Below are positions 55,062-64,000 of a DNA stretch of 64,000 nucleotides, in pieces; position 1 is the stretch's first letter, and each line of letters starts with the position of its first letter. This DNA is from Pseudoalteromonas piscicida (lineage in GTDB: Bacteria > Pseudomonadota > Gammaproteobacteria > Enterobacterales > Alteromonadaceae). The notes under the pieces were generated by a model. The model did not search any database. It saw only the letters and a program-made list of their open reading frames with translations, and was not told the origin of the DNA. Made by a program: the position numbers and the translations under genes. The stretch lies in contig NZ_CP011925.1 in assembly GCF_000238315.3 (NCBI RefSeq), positions 310,001 to 374,000 on the forward strand. Direction: 5' to 3'.

Positions 55062-55254
55062 TGGGATCTGCTACAGAAAAATGTAAGTCTAGGTCTTACA
55101 AAAGACTGTCAGAGGCGCTGGTTGGGGCAAGTGTGTTCGGACCAGCTTTGACGATGAATTCAGGGCAGAACTTATCTTTGGTTAATGGTCGTTAACGAAG
55201 TAAGCTCTTACCCTGACAATCGCATAAAGACAGATATTGAGATTGTTCGAAAAT

Positions 55255-55282
55255 ATAAAGGGCTGAGAGTCCAGCCTTTTAT
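55255..55282. terminator. Bidirectional terminator-like hairpin
   Basis: ATAAAGGGCTG (55255-55265) pairs with CAGCCTTTTAT (55272-55282), 11 bp with one G-T. It lies between the convergent lipoprotein hydrolase and tricorn protease genes. Confidence 0.65.
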
Positions 55283-55295
55283 ATTTCTACAATAA

Positions 55296-58200
55296 TTAGA
55301 ACTTAGATGGTGCAGGAGGCACTGTCAGTGTTTTCTTCGGGCTATCTTTTAACTCTTGTAGTAGCTCTTTCACCGCACGTTCGACAGAAGGATCTTTACC
55401 TGCATGAACAAGTTCAGGTCTATCGATCACTTCGATATCAGGGCTTACGCCCTCATTTTCGATGATCCAATTACCATCGTTATCTAGTATTCGGAAGGTT
55501 GCAGCGATAACCTGACCTCCGTCAACAAGACTTGGATTGCCTGAGATCCCGATAAGACCACCCCAAGTGCGAGTACCAATCAGTTTGCCAAGGCCCGCCT
55601 GACGGAAGTAGTAAGGTAGAGCATCACCGCCCGAACTTGAATAACCATTGATAAGCATGGCTTTTGGACCATCGTGTGCAAACGAAGGTGTTTTTGTTGG
55701 TTCAACACCACGGCGTTTCCAATAGTTAAGTGGCTTACGAGCAAGCCAAGTGATCATGTGCTCAGGGATAAAGCCGCCGCCGTTATAACGGTCGTCGATG
55801 ATCAGCGCATCTTTGCTCGTTTGTGGCATAAAGTTTTTAAATAACGAGCGATTACCATCATAGTGAGTATTTGGCAGGTGAACGTAGCCAATCTTACCGT
55901 TTGATAGTTTATCCACGTAGTCAGCACGTGATTGAACCCATGCCATGTAACGTAAGCCTTGCTCGCTGGCGACAGGTTTTACCGTGGTTTTCCAGCTATC
56001 ATCAGCGTTTGGTGATTTACTCAATACCAGCTCAACTTGCTCGCCTTGGGTGTTTTCAAGTAGCTCGTAAAAGTTAACCACGTCTTTTACCGAGCGGCCA
56101 TTTACCGAGATGATGTAATCACCTACATTGGCATTCACGCCAGTTTCATCGAGTGGTGAACGGTAGTCTTCATGCCAGTTCTCACCTTTGTAGATACGCT
56201 CAATTTTTACGTAGCCAGACTGATGAGCGCTTATTTCTGCGCCAAGTAAACCATGCTTTTTGCGCTCGGCTGTTGGGGCATCACCAGATTGTACGTAAAT
56301 GTGACCTGCGTTGATTTCACCCGCAATTTCGCTAAGTACATAGTCTAAGTCGCTACGGTGTGCGACAGCGCTGGCAAGTGGTTGATACTTCTCCAAGATA
56401 GTATCCCAATCTTGACCGTGGTGATGCTCGTCGTAGAACCAGTCGCGTAAGGTACGCCAGCCTTCTACATACATTTGTTGCCACTCAACTTGCGGGTCGA
56501 TTTTCAGTGCCATCTTAGATAAATCAAGCTGACTGGCTTTTAAATCTTGTTTTGGCTTTGGTGCAATTACACTGAAGTTGTTACCAGCGCGAGCGATCAG
56601 GTGTTTACCACCAGCGGCAACTTTATAGCTGCTTACGCCTTCGGCGACGGTTTCTAGTTTGCTATCCGGCTCGGTGCCGAGTAACTTTAACGCACCGCCT
56701 GTTAAGGTCAGTACGCCCCCTTCCACACCTGTGAGTGCACTGTAGTTACCAGCTGGGGCTGAGAGTGATATAACCCGTGACATAAAGCCGTTGGCCTCAA
56801 TGTGATTTTCTTGTTTGTCGCTGTCCTTTTTCGTTTCTTCGTCTGATTGAATGCTTAACTCATCACTTTCAAAGGCATTAAGCGGCTTGATCTGACTATT
56901 CACCGCAACGCTATAAATGCGCGTGGCATTATTAAACATATAATCAAATTCATAGCTGCTAAAGGTAAGGTTATAGTCACGCTCAGAAGTGAAATAAATG
57001 TAGTTTCCGTCAGGTGAAAAAGTCGGGTTACGCTCACTGGTCATGTTGTCAGTCAGTCGAGTGACCTTTTTATCCTTGATATTATAGTGCCAAAGTGAAG
57101 CGTAGCGGTTCTCGTTGTTTTTAACAAAAACAATATCTTCACTGTTTGGTGACCAAGTATATTCGGTTAGACCATCTTCGTCGTATTTGGCGGTGTCAAT
57201 TTTATGCATATCGCCAGATTTCGCATCGACCCACCATAGCGTGTGGTTTTTATCTGCAAAGAGCAGTTTGCTATTATCAGCCGACCAAATTGGCGTAAAG
57301 CGCCAGATGGTACCATTGTCGGTTAACTGAATGGTTTTGTTGTTATTTGCTCTATCTTTTAGATAGATTTCATATTCACCTGTTTTATCGCTCATGTAGG
57401 CAATATAACGGCCATTCGGTGACCAGCTTGCTTCAATTTCACGGCCCTCTGGCGTGTAAGAGAGGTTACGAGTCGGCCCCTGCTTTACTGGGACTGAGAA
57501 TAGCTCACCACGGGCAGTAAACAATGCGCGCTTACCATCGTGTGATATATCCATAGAATCAATAAAGTCGCTAACGTTTTTACTATATGGCATGGCATAT
57601 TGACGCACACCAGCAACATCGATTTTTAGCTTTTTAGTTGTCTTTGTCGCTTCGTCAAAGCGATATAAGTAACCGCCATTTTCGTAGACAATGGCATCTG
57701 GTCCGGCTGATGGCCACAGCACGTCAAAGTCTTTGTGGTCAGTCATTTTAACCGGTGACTTGCCATCTCGATATTTATAAAGGTTGAGCGTGTAGTCACG
57801 ATCAGACACAAAGTAGATACTGTCATTCACCCAAGTTGGTTGCTGATCGGTTGATTTGTCGGTTGTGAGTTGTTTAGATGTATTGTTTTCAAGGTCATAA
57901 ATCCAAACATCCTGTGCTCGACCACCACGAGAGCGCTTCCAGGTTCTAAACTCTCTGTCGATTGGTGTGTAAACATACTTGCTACCATCTGGAGAAAGCA
58001 TGCCACCGCCGGTTTCCGGAATAGCCAGCGGCTGCTCGAGTCCACCCTCTACCGGTACCATATAAGGGCGACCCATACGTTTGCCCCATGGAGTACGGTT
58101 TGCTCTAAAGACGATATGTTTGCCGTCGGGCGTCCAATCCATTACACGGTAATCGAACCCACCACGAGGTGGCATTTGCCCAACATCGTTGTAATAAGTC

Positions 58201-58514
58201 AGTTGCTTTAATCCTGAACCGTCAGCATTGATCACGTAGATTTGACGGCTGCCATTATACTCAGCGGCAAAAGCGATTTTACTGCCATCAGGAGAAAACT
58301 TAGGGAAAGTCTCAAAACCAATATGGTCAGTCAGACGTTGGCTTTTACCTGTGTTGGTATTGGCAATATAAATGTCGCCAGCGTACACAAAAGTGACTTT
58401 ATCTTTGTGAATATCTGGAAAGCGGAGTAGGCGGGTATCTTCGGTCTGATACGCTGAAACAAAAGGCGCGGCTGCCGCAGCAATGGCGAGCACGAGTGTT
58501 TTTATCTTCATCAT
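55296..58514 (-). CDS. Tricorn-type S41 peptidase, secreted
   Basis: Start set at 58514, where a signal peptide begins (MMKIKTLVLAIAAAAAPFVSAYQ); a longer frame upstream is implausible. About 1072 aa, as usual for tricorn homologues. Two beta-propellers fill residues 30-660 (FSPDGSKIAFAAEYNG, WSPNGRYIAYMSDKTG). The C-terminal core holds GHIYVQ, a PDZ domain (VNANVGDYIISVNGRSV), and the S41 nucleophile near residue 961 in NGYSSSGGDALPYYF. Degrades peptides in the periplasm. Upstream lies a porin gene on the same strand. Confidence 0.93.
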   Translation of the reverse strand: MMKIKTLVLAIAAAAAPFVSAYQTEDTRLLRFPDIHKDKVTFVYAGDIYIANTNTGKSQRLTDHIGFETFPKFSPDGSKIAFAAEYNGSRQIYVINADGSGLKQLTYYNDVGQMPPRGGFDYRVMDWTPDGKHIVFRANRTPWGKRMGRPYMVPVEGGLEQPLAIPETGGGMLSPDGSKYVYTPIDREFRTWKRSRGGRAQDVWIYDLENNTSKQLTTDKSTDQQPTWVNDSIYFVSDRDYTLNLYKYRDGKSPVKMTDHKDFDVLWPSAGPDAIVYENGGYLYRFDEATKTTKKLKIDVAGVRQYAMPYSKNVSDFIDSMDISHDGKRALFTARGELFSVPVKQGPTRNLSYTPEGREIEASWSPNGRYIAYMSDKTGEYEIYLKDRANNNKTIQLTDNGTIWRFTPIWSADNSKLLFADKNHTLWWVDAKSGDMHKIDTAKYDEDGLTEYTWSPNSEDIVFVKNNENRYASLWHYNIKDKKVTRLTDNMTSERNPTFSPDGNYIYFTSERDYNLTFSSYEFDYMFNNATRIYSVAVNSQIKPLNAFESDELSIQSDEETKKDSDKQENHIEANGFMSRVISLSAPAGNYSALTGVEGGVLTLTGGALKLLGTEPDSKLETVAEGVSSYKVAAGGKHLIARAGNNFSVIAPKPKQDLKASQLDLSKMALKIDPQVEWQQMYVEGWRTLRDWFYDEHHHGQDWDTILEKYQPLASAVAHRSDLDYVLSEIAGEINAGHIYVQSGDAPTAERKKHGLLGAEISAHQSGYVKIERIYKGENWHEDYRSPLDETGVNANVGDYIISVNGRSVKDVVNFYELLENTQGEQVELVLSKSPNADDSWKTTVKPVASEQGLRYMAWVQSRADYVDKLSNGKIGYVHLPNTHYDGNRSLFKNFMPQTSKDALIIDDRYNGGGFIPEHMITWLARKPLNYWKRRGVEPTKTPSFAHDGPKAMLINGYSSSGGDALPYYFRQAGLGKLIGTRTWGGLIGISGNPSLVDGGQVIAATFRILDNDGNWIIENEGVSPDIEVIDRPELVHAGKDPSVERAVKELLQELKDSPKKTLTVPPAPSKF

Positions 58515-58691
58515 AATATAGGCATTTCCGTTATTATTTTGATACATAATAACGATTGATAAGCGAAATGCACCCAATTTAGATGAGTAGCTTGTTTCAA
58601 AATGTGAAAAAACACCCCAACGCGGAGTGTGGTCGCGAAGAGGTGTTGAGTAGTTGGGGGAGGTACAGATGTACCTCAATCATGTGTTGAT

Positions 58692-59495
58692 TTAGAACTG
58701 AGCAACAAAAGTTAGGTTGCTTGTTTCACCGCCGTCTGTGTCAACTACACTGCCTTTAAGGTAGTAAGTGTCGTTGAAGAAGTATTTAGCTTCTACCGCT
58801 AAGTCTGAATCATATGAACCTAGACCAAGCGCAAAGTTGCGAGTGAAGTAGTAGTTTGCGAGCACGTTTGTTACGTTGTCGTCAAAACCATCAGTATCAA
58901 TACGGTTGTGCTCTACATCGATTGTGAAGTAGCTGTCACCACCAACGTGCATGAAGTAACGTGCACTTAGGTTTAGGTAATCAAATTCGTCTTCAGTTTC
59001 AACTGTGAAACCGATGTAATCTGTAGAATTTAGTTCGTGGTTGTACTCAGCTTTGAACCAAGTAGTATCACCGTTTTCAAACTCTTCTTGGCGAATGCTT
59101 AGCTTTAGGTTGTCGTTGTAAAGGTAACCAAAACCGAAAAAGTAATGGTCGTCAGCTTCGCCAAGATCTGCGATGCCAGCAGTTACAAACCATTCTTTAG
59201 TGATAAAGCCTTCACCACCAGCTGAGAAAGCATTTGAATAATCATCGTTAAAGTAACTTACGCCTACATTGCTGTCCGTATCAAGGTAGCCAAAGTCATC
59301 CCATACGCCTACTGATTCTTGAGGTGCGAAGAAATAGCGAGAAGAAAGCATCAGTGCGCGGTTGTCAGAGCCATCATAGTCATAATCTGTGTAACTAGCG
59401 GTGTTGAACCACTCTTTTTGTACGTTACCAGTGTTAGCCTGAGCTGCTGCTGAAACAAGTAGTGAAACAGCTGCGATAGATAGTAGTTTTTTCAT
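58692..59495 (-). CDS. Small outer-membrane porin-like protein
   Basis: Start at 59495, with AAAGGG six bases ahead and a signal peptide (MKKLLSIAAVSLLVSAAAQA). 267 aa of alternating short strands rich in Asp and aromatic residues (SNVGVSYFNDDYSNAF, YFTIDVEHNRIDTDGFDD), ending in FVAQF, a C-terminal aromatic typical of outer-membrane barrels. It resembles the putative porin family. Cargo unknown. Confidence 0.75.
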   Translation of the reverse strand: MKKLLSIAAVSLLVSAAAQANTGNVQKEWFNTASYTDYDYDGSDNRALMLSSRYFFAPQESVGVWDDFGYLDTDSNVGVSYFNDDYSNAFSAGGEGFITKEWFVTAGIADLGEADDHYFFGFGYLYNDNLKLSIRQEEFENGDTTWFKAEYNHELNSTDYIGFTVETEDEFDYLNLSARYFMHVGGDSYFTIDVEHNRIDTDGFDDNVTNVLANYYFTRNFALGLGSYDSDLAVEAKYFFNDTYYLKGSVVDTDGGETSNLTFVAQF

Positions 59496-59665
59496 AGTCA
59501 TCCCTTTAATTTCCATATATTGAGCTACATCGACTCAACGGCGCGCATGGTAGTATTAGAAATCTGAACGGAAGCTGACAATAATGAAAAAAGTTTGGAT
59601 ATTGGCAAAAAAACTGAGACTTAATTATGCTTTTTATCTATGAGATAAACATAAAGGAAGAGAAC

Positions 59666-60052
59666 ATGACGAATTCATTCCATGGTATATCAATAGGCAC
59701 TGAGCGCTTTGGAGATGATATTTATCTCACACTTAAGCCTACAGGTAAACTCACTCATGAAGATTATGTTATTATTACACCAATAATCGAGAGTGCACTT
59801 AAAGCAGTAACAACGCCTAAGATCTATGCATTTCTTGATGCGACTGATTTTGAGGGCTGGGAGCCAAGGGCCATGTGGGATGACTTCCGACTCGCCTTTG
59901 GGCATAGCACTGAATTTGCCAAAGTAGCAATATATGGCGGCAAAAACTGGCATCGACTTGCTGCAACAATAGGTAACTGGTTTGTTACTGGTAAAGTGAA
60001 GTATTTTGATGATAAAGGAGATGCATTGAATTGGCTTAATGAACGAGAATGA
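59666..60052 (+). CDS. STAS/SpoIIAA-like protein
   Basis: Start at 59666 (MTNSFHGISIGTERFGDD), with GGAAGAG upstream. About 128 aa. The SpoIIAA-like pattern is IYLTLKPTGKLTHEDYVIITPIIESAL, then KIYAFLDATDFEGWEPRAMWDDFRLAFGHS, FAKVAIYGGKNWHR and GKVKYFDDKGDALNWL, which matches the family of STAS/SEC14-like proteins. Role unclear. Confidence 0.85.
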   Translation: MTNSFHGISIGTERFGDDIYLTLKPTGKLTHEDYVIITPIIESALKAVTTPKIYAFLDATDFEGWEPRAMWDDFRLAFGHSTEFAKVAIYGGKNWHRLAATIGNWFVTGKVKYFDDKGDALNWLNERE

Positions 60053-60194
60053 TTGAAGTTGAATTAAATTCATGATTTATATGTTGTGACTCGAGACGCT
60101 AGTCACGTGTGCAAAAAGTGGATTATTCAACCTATCATCAGTATAGTGAATTTACACCATTGGCTTTTGTCATAACGGCTTAGGAGCTTCAACT

Positions 60195-60887
60195 GTGAAA
60201 AAAATACTGATCACTGGTGCAAACCGCGGTATTGGACTTGCGTTAACTAAAACCTATCTGCAGGCTGGTTGGCACGTGTTAGCAACGTGTCGAGACCCGC
60301 TTATTGCTTCAGAACTCAATTCTCTCGCGCCTACTTTTCCTGAGCTCCAAGTATTTGCTTTAGATGTGACCAATTTCGACCAGATGGAAGAATTAAGCGA
60401 GAAGCTAGCCCCTGTTGCCATCGATATTGTTATTAACAATGCGGGTATTTATGGGCCGAAAGACTATGCATTTGGTGAAACAGATATAGAAGCGTGGCGA
60501 GAAGTGATGGAGGTTAATGTATTTTCCACCATGCGACTCGCAGAGCTATTTTACACCCATCTTTGCAACGGCAATGAAAAGGTTTTTGCAGCCATTTCCT
60601 CTAAGGTTGGTAGTCACACCATGAATACCAAAGGCGGCGGCTATATCTATCGCAGTTCGAAGGCTGCATTAAATTCAGTGGTAAAAAGCCTATCAAATGA
60701 TTTACTGGGTGAAGGGATCCGCACCGTCGCTATTCATCCTGGCTGGGTCCAAACAGAAATGGGTGGCCCTAATGCGTTAATTACCCCTGACGAGTCTGCA
60801 AATGGGATCTATTCGGTGTTATCTCATTTTGTGGATGCACAAAGCGGCGGTTTTTACGACTATAGCGGTGATGCTATTCCTTGGTAG
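60195..60887 (+). CDS. Short-chain dehydrogenase/reductase
   Basis: GTG start with TAGGAG 8 bases ahead. 230 aa. Rossmann motif TGANRGIGLAL at the N terminus, NNAG at about residue 80, and catalytic Y-x-x-x-K in YIYRSSKAALNSV. An NAD(P)-dependent oxidoreductase of unknown substrate. The sequence is nearest to the carbonyl-reductase-like SDRs. Confidence 0.92.
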   Translation: MKKILITGANRGIGLALTKTYLQAGWHVLATCRDPLIASELNSLAPTFPELQVFALDVTNFDQMEELSEKLAPVAIDIVINNAGIYGPKDYAFGETDIEAWREVMEVNVFSTMRLAELFYTHLCNGNEKVFAAISSKVGSHTMNTKGGGYIYRSSKAALNSVVKSLSNDLLGEGIRTVAIHPGWVQTEMGGPNALITPDESANGIYSVLSHFVDAQSGGFYDYSGDAIPW

Positions 60888-60986
60888 TTAAACGATAGCT
60901 AATCTGTGCTTACACGAGAAATAAAAGATTCTGGCTACTTGACGAGACAGATGCATTGAGTAGTGCCCACATAGTAGTAAAGGAAT

Positions 60987-61652
60987 GTGCATACAGTGGT
61001 AGAAGTGCAAAATTTAGTCTTCACGCGTCGTGATGGTGACGTGAATCGAGCTGTATTAGATAAGCTTAGTCTCAGTATTGCCGCTAAAGAACAGGTCGCT
61101 ATTGTTGGTGATAGCGGGTCGGGTAAAACTACCCTGATCCATCTGATTGGTGGTTTATTAAGGCCTGATAGCGGCAGCATTGTTATTGATGGGCAAAATA
61201 TTACTCAATTTAATGATACCGAGCTGGCGCTCTACCGTCGTGGTTTGGGGATGATATTTCAGCGCTATCAATTGCTTGCCCCTTTATCTGTTTACGACAA
61301 TATCGTTTTTCAAGCACAGCTTAATCAATTGAACCCAAAGCAAAGCGATGTTAATGCGCTGGCTGAGCGCTTGGGGATTTTGCATAAATTAACAGCCTTG
61401 CCGCAGCAATTGTCAGGTGGTGAGCAGCAGCGAGTTGGTATCGCACGTGCCATGATCAACGAGCCTAAGTTATTGCTGGCCGATGAACCGACGGGCAACT
61501 TAGATGCTGCGAAAAGCGAAGAAGTGGTATCACTTCTGCGTGAGCTGTGCGAAGAGCAAGGCGTTAACTTGCTTATGGTTACACACAGCCAACACCTTGC
61601 CGACAGCCTCGATAGAAAAGTCACCATTCAAAATAACCGTGCCTATGGCTAA
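60987..61652 (+). CDS. ABC transporter ATP-binding protein (LolD/YbbA type)
   Basis: 221 aa. Walker A GDSGSGKTT (41-49), signature LSGGEQQRVGIARA, Walker B LLLADEPTGNLD, H-loop VTHSQ. GTG at 60987 or three codons later (60996, with AAGGA about 11 bases ahead). It belongs to the FtsE/LolD/YbbA group. The permease start lies inside its 3' end (8-base overlap), so they are one transcript and translation unit. Confidence 0.9.
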   Translation: MHTVVEVQNLVFTRRDGDVNRAVLDKLSLSIAAKEQVAIVGDSGSGKTTLIHLIGGLLRPDSGSIVIDGQNITQFNDTELALYRRGLGMIFQRYQLLAPLSVYDNIVFQAQLNQLNPKQSDVNALAERLGILHKLTALPQQLSGGEQQRVGIARAMINEPKLLLADEPTGNLDAAKSEEVVSLLRELCEEQGVNLLMVTHSQHLADSLDRKVTIQNNRAYG

Positions 61653-64000
61653 AGTGATGGAACGGCTGAGCGCGTTATCAGAAATTAGGCTGATACTTAC
61701 TGTTTTTATCCAGTTCTACAAAAGGCATCTTTGGTTGTTTTTGCTATTCGTTTTTGGCTTGTCCTTGGGTAGTGCTTTGCTTGGCTCAATTCGAGGACTA
61801 AATCAAGAAGCAACAGATCGCTATCAGCAAACCAGCGCACTTATTAACAATCAAATTAGTCATTTTGTCCGTCCAAGCGTAGGCCGCGAGATGTTGACTG
61901 CTGATGTGTGGACGGCGCTTCGAAACGCAGGAGTCGTATCTGCTGAGCCAGTTTTGGAAGGCGTGCTTACCCTGCCGAGCGGGAATAGGCTTCGCATCAA
62001 AGGGGGTAATACTTTGCAATGGCTTGCTCTTCCAAAAGCGCAATCACAGGGAGGTAAGTCAGGCAATCAAATAGCACCATTACGATTCGGATTTAGCACT
62101 ATTTACGTATCCGACACGATGGCTCAACAGTTGTCGCTCAGTAGGCATGAAGTGATCAAGCTTCTTGATACGGATGTACACTTCGTTGTTTTATCGGAAC
62201 TGACTGGTGATGCCGCATTAGCCGATATTGCATTAGTTGACCATTTACTGAATTCAGCGGGTCGAATAAGTTATATAGAGATCTCAAATGCAGTATTGGA
62301 TGAGACAAAGGTTAGGCAGATTATTGGTGACAAAGCTCAGTTGCAAAGTGCACAAGCACAGTCATTCGACTCGTTGTCGAAGGCATTTTTCTTCAACCTG
62401 CAAGCACTTGCATTCCTAGGCTACGTAGTTGGCGCTTTTTTAAGTTTTAACGCCATAAAGCTTTGTCTGCACGCAAGAAAAACACTACATCAGCAACTCA
62501 CACTACTCGGATGTATTCAAGCAAATGTAGTCGCAGCAGTAGTCATTGAGGTGCTCGCCTTAAGTTTGATTGCTGCACTGGTGGGCGCAGGTGTGGCTTT
62601 CTTGGGGGCGAACTTATTGGTGAGTGAGATCTCAATGGCGTTAGAGAGCTTATTCGCGTTAGATAGACGTTTACCGGTTAATTTCAGTTGGTTAGTCGTG
62701 CTGCAAGCATTTGTGTTAAACCTTTTGGTACTTGCCAGTGTGGCCTATTGCCAAGTAAAGCCTCTTACTTTTTATAAATCTTGGCAGAGTAAAATAGTGA
62801 GTGGAAGTCTACTGGCTGTGGCCGCTGGGTATTTTTATCTTGGTAGCGAAGCGCCATTTCATGCGCTTGGGTTGTGCGTTTGCTTACTGTTGCTCTTTTT
62901 TATGATAACACCGCTGGTACTACGAGCCGCGTTTAAAGGTATTCCAACTCAGCATCCATTAGTCAAATGGATGAAAGCAGACAGTGGCGAGCAGATCAGA
63001 GTGCTTGCAATCAGTGTTTATGCCGTATTGCTTGCGGTTGGCACTTCCGTAGGGTTGCAAATTATGGTGAGCAGTTTTAGTTCAGCTTTGCAGATCCATT
63101 TAGATGGCCGCCTTAGCGCAGATCTATATGTGAGGCCTAGCGAAGTCTCTGATGTGCAATATCAATGGCTTTTAAGTCAACAGGATATCGACAAGGTCGG
63201 TGTATTTTGGCGTGCAGAGATAAGTTATGGTCTGAGCACACATCAACGAGATCCCCAACCTGCGAGTTTGATAAGCTTTGGTCGCTCTGGTGAACATCAC
63301 TACAATCTTACGCTACTATCGGGATCGCCTCCTAATAACGAGGTGCTTTACTATGATGCGAATAATAACGTGAGTGGGTGTCTTGCTAATGAGCCAAGTA
63401 AATTATTGTATGGCGTTAAGTTGGGCCAGCGTATTCGGTTGCAGCAAGGCAAAAAGCATATTAACTGTGAGATAACGGGTTTTTATTACGATTATGGCGA
63501 GCAGCGTGCGGTGTTCGTCGCCGTTAGTGACGCAATTGAAAACGCTGGGCTTAACTATGAAGCATATGGTTTTTCAATTGTTTTGAAGCCAGATATTGAT
63601 ACCGTTTTATTTAAGCAAAAGGTCATGCAGCGATTTCATTTAAACGACTCTCAAGTGGTTCAAAATCAGCGTTTTAAACAATACGCTACGCGTTTGTTTG
63701 AACATACGTTTTATGCAACACACGCGTTAAATTTAATGATAGTTGCTATCGCGTTATTTGGGCTATGGGTATCATTACTGACACTCGGCGCCAAGCAAAT
63801 TCAACCATTGGCCATCTTAAAAACATTAGGCGTTACAACTTGGCAAGCATTTGCCATTAAATTAGGGCAAAGCGCCGTTATTCTGCTTGTGAGTTTAGTG
63901 CTGGCGACAATACTTGGGGGAATGCTCGGGTGGATCTTGCTTAAATTTGTGATGCCAATTGGCTTCGGTTGGACGATCCCTTTTCTATTACCTTATCTTG
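61645..64000 (+). CDS. FtsX-like ABC transporter permease, partial (YbbP-like)
   Basis: An ATG at 61645 overlaps the ATPase gene by 8 bases. The frame stays open for 785 codons to the right edge, so the C terminus is missing. An N-terminal TM helix (HLWLFLLFVFGLSLGSALLG) is followed by a large periplasmic domain, further TM groups around residues 255-420 and 700-785, and a second domain between. This double-FtsX arrangement with a LolD-like ATPase matches YbbAP-type exporters. Substrate unknown. Confidence 0.8.
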   Translation, partial: MAKVMERLSALSEIRLILTVFIQFYKRHLWLFLLFVFGLSLGSALLGSIRGLNQEATDRYQQTSALINNQISHFVRPSVGREMLTADVWTALRNAGVVSAEPVLEGVLTLPSGNRLRIKGGNTLQWLALPKAQSQGGKSGNQIAPLRFGFSTIYVSDTMAQQLSLSRHEVIKLLDTDVHFVVLSELTGDAALADIALVDHLLNSAGRISYIEISNAVLDETKVRQIIGDKAQLQSAQAQSFDSLSKAFFFNLQALAFLGYVVGAFLSFNAIKLCLHARKTLHQQLTLLGCIQANVVAAVVIEVLALSLIAALVGAGVAFLGANLLVSEISMALESLFALDRRLPVNFSWLVVLQAFVLNLLVLASVAYCQVKPLTFYKSWQSKIVSGSLLAVAAGYFYLGSEAPFHALGLCVCLLLLFFMITPLVLRAAFKGIPTQHPLVKWMKADSGEQIRVLAISVYAVLLAVGTSVGLQIMVSSFSSALQIHLDGRLSADLYVRPSEVSDVQYQWLLSQQDIDKVGVFWRAEISYGLSTHQRDPQPASLISFGRSGEHHYNLTLLSGSPPNNEVLYYDANNNVSGCLANEPSKLLYGVKLGQRIRLQQGKKHINCEITGFYYDYGEQRAVFVAVSDAIENAGLNYEAYGFSIVLKPDIDTVLFKQKVMQRFHLNDSQVVQNQRFKQYATRLFEHTFYATHALNLMIVAIALFGLWVSLLTLGAKQIQPLAILKTLGVTTWQAFAIKLGQSAVILLVSLVLATILGGMLGWILLKFVMPIGFGWTIPFLLPYL

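Noticed and set aside
1..64000. tRNA, rRNA, CRISPR arrays, complete IS
   Set aside because: I looked on both strands by eye and saw no cloverleaf, conserved rRNA segment, direct-repeat array or transposase gene; short tRNAs could still be missed without a covariance search.

Overview
The window looks like a chromosomal segment of a marine gammaproteobacterium, most likely Pseudoalteromonas or a close relative. This is inferred from moderate GC, the many secreted S9/tricorn peptidases and TonB receptors, and the general protein flavour; no rRNA or marker gene fixes the species. I saw no tRNA, rRNA, CRISPR array or complete insertion sequence. Both window edges cut genes: an efflux adaptor at the left and an ABC permease at the right.

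Layout. 1-6.1 kb: a MacAB-like ABC export operon (adaptor, ATPase, 798-aa permease) followed directly by a sigma-54 response regulator and its histidine kinase. 6.3-6.6 kb: a 313-bp MITE, with an inverted 263-bp sister at 23.3 kb. 6.6-12.7 kb: a calcium-repeat secreted protein, a LysE exporter with a divergent-style AraC regulator, a small lipoprotein and a membrane-anchored class C serine hydrolase. 12.9-17.3 kb: an S9 peptidase, then mesX-mesD, an oxygen-dependent, folate-independent methionine synthase pair with MetJ-like boxes upstream. 17.7-27.2 kb: mixed metabolic genes (TauE/SafE, RDD, GNAT, LysR, luciferase-like oxidoreductase, NUDIX, a DUF2214-VOC-DUF1275 operon, MFS), plus a cluster of stem-loops at 25.7-25.9 kb.

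27.3-35.2 kb is a complete heme-uptake locus: hmuTUV on one strand, and divergently tonB-exbB-exbD, a hemoglobin/heme TonB receptor and a HmuS-type heme-handling protein, with a good Fur-box palindrome in the divergent promoter. 35.3-46.9 kb: NUDIX, an orphan HipB-like antitoxin followed by a broken hipA remnant, a siderophore receptor, a DUF1624-like membrane acyltransferase, a GNAT gene with cassette-like flanks, a glutamine amidotransferase with a divergent AraC regulator, another S9 peptidase and an esterase-like protein with a repeat tail.

47.0-53.2 kb holds the most interesting system. A 772-aa protein carries a VioB/RebD-like ferritin domain and a bufferin-like Cys-rich block (seven Cys in residues 599-668). 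It is followed in the same operon by a DUF692 multinuclear iron oxidase (MNIO) and its DUF2063 partner, and then by a CadC-like membrane-bound regulator. I infer that the MNIO/partner pair modifies cysteines in the large protein, so an enzyme-like domain and a RiPP-like substrate region would sit on one chain. 53.4-55.1 kb is a noticeably AT-rich pair of divergent lipoprotein genes. 55.3-64 kb: a tricorn-type protease with a neighbouring small outer-membrane porin, a STAS-like protein, an SDR, and a LolD/YbbA-like ABC transporter that runs off the window.
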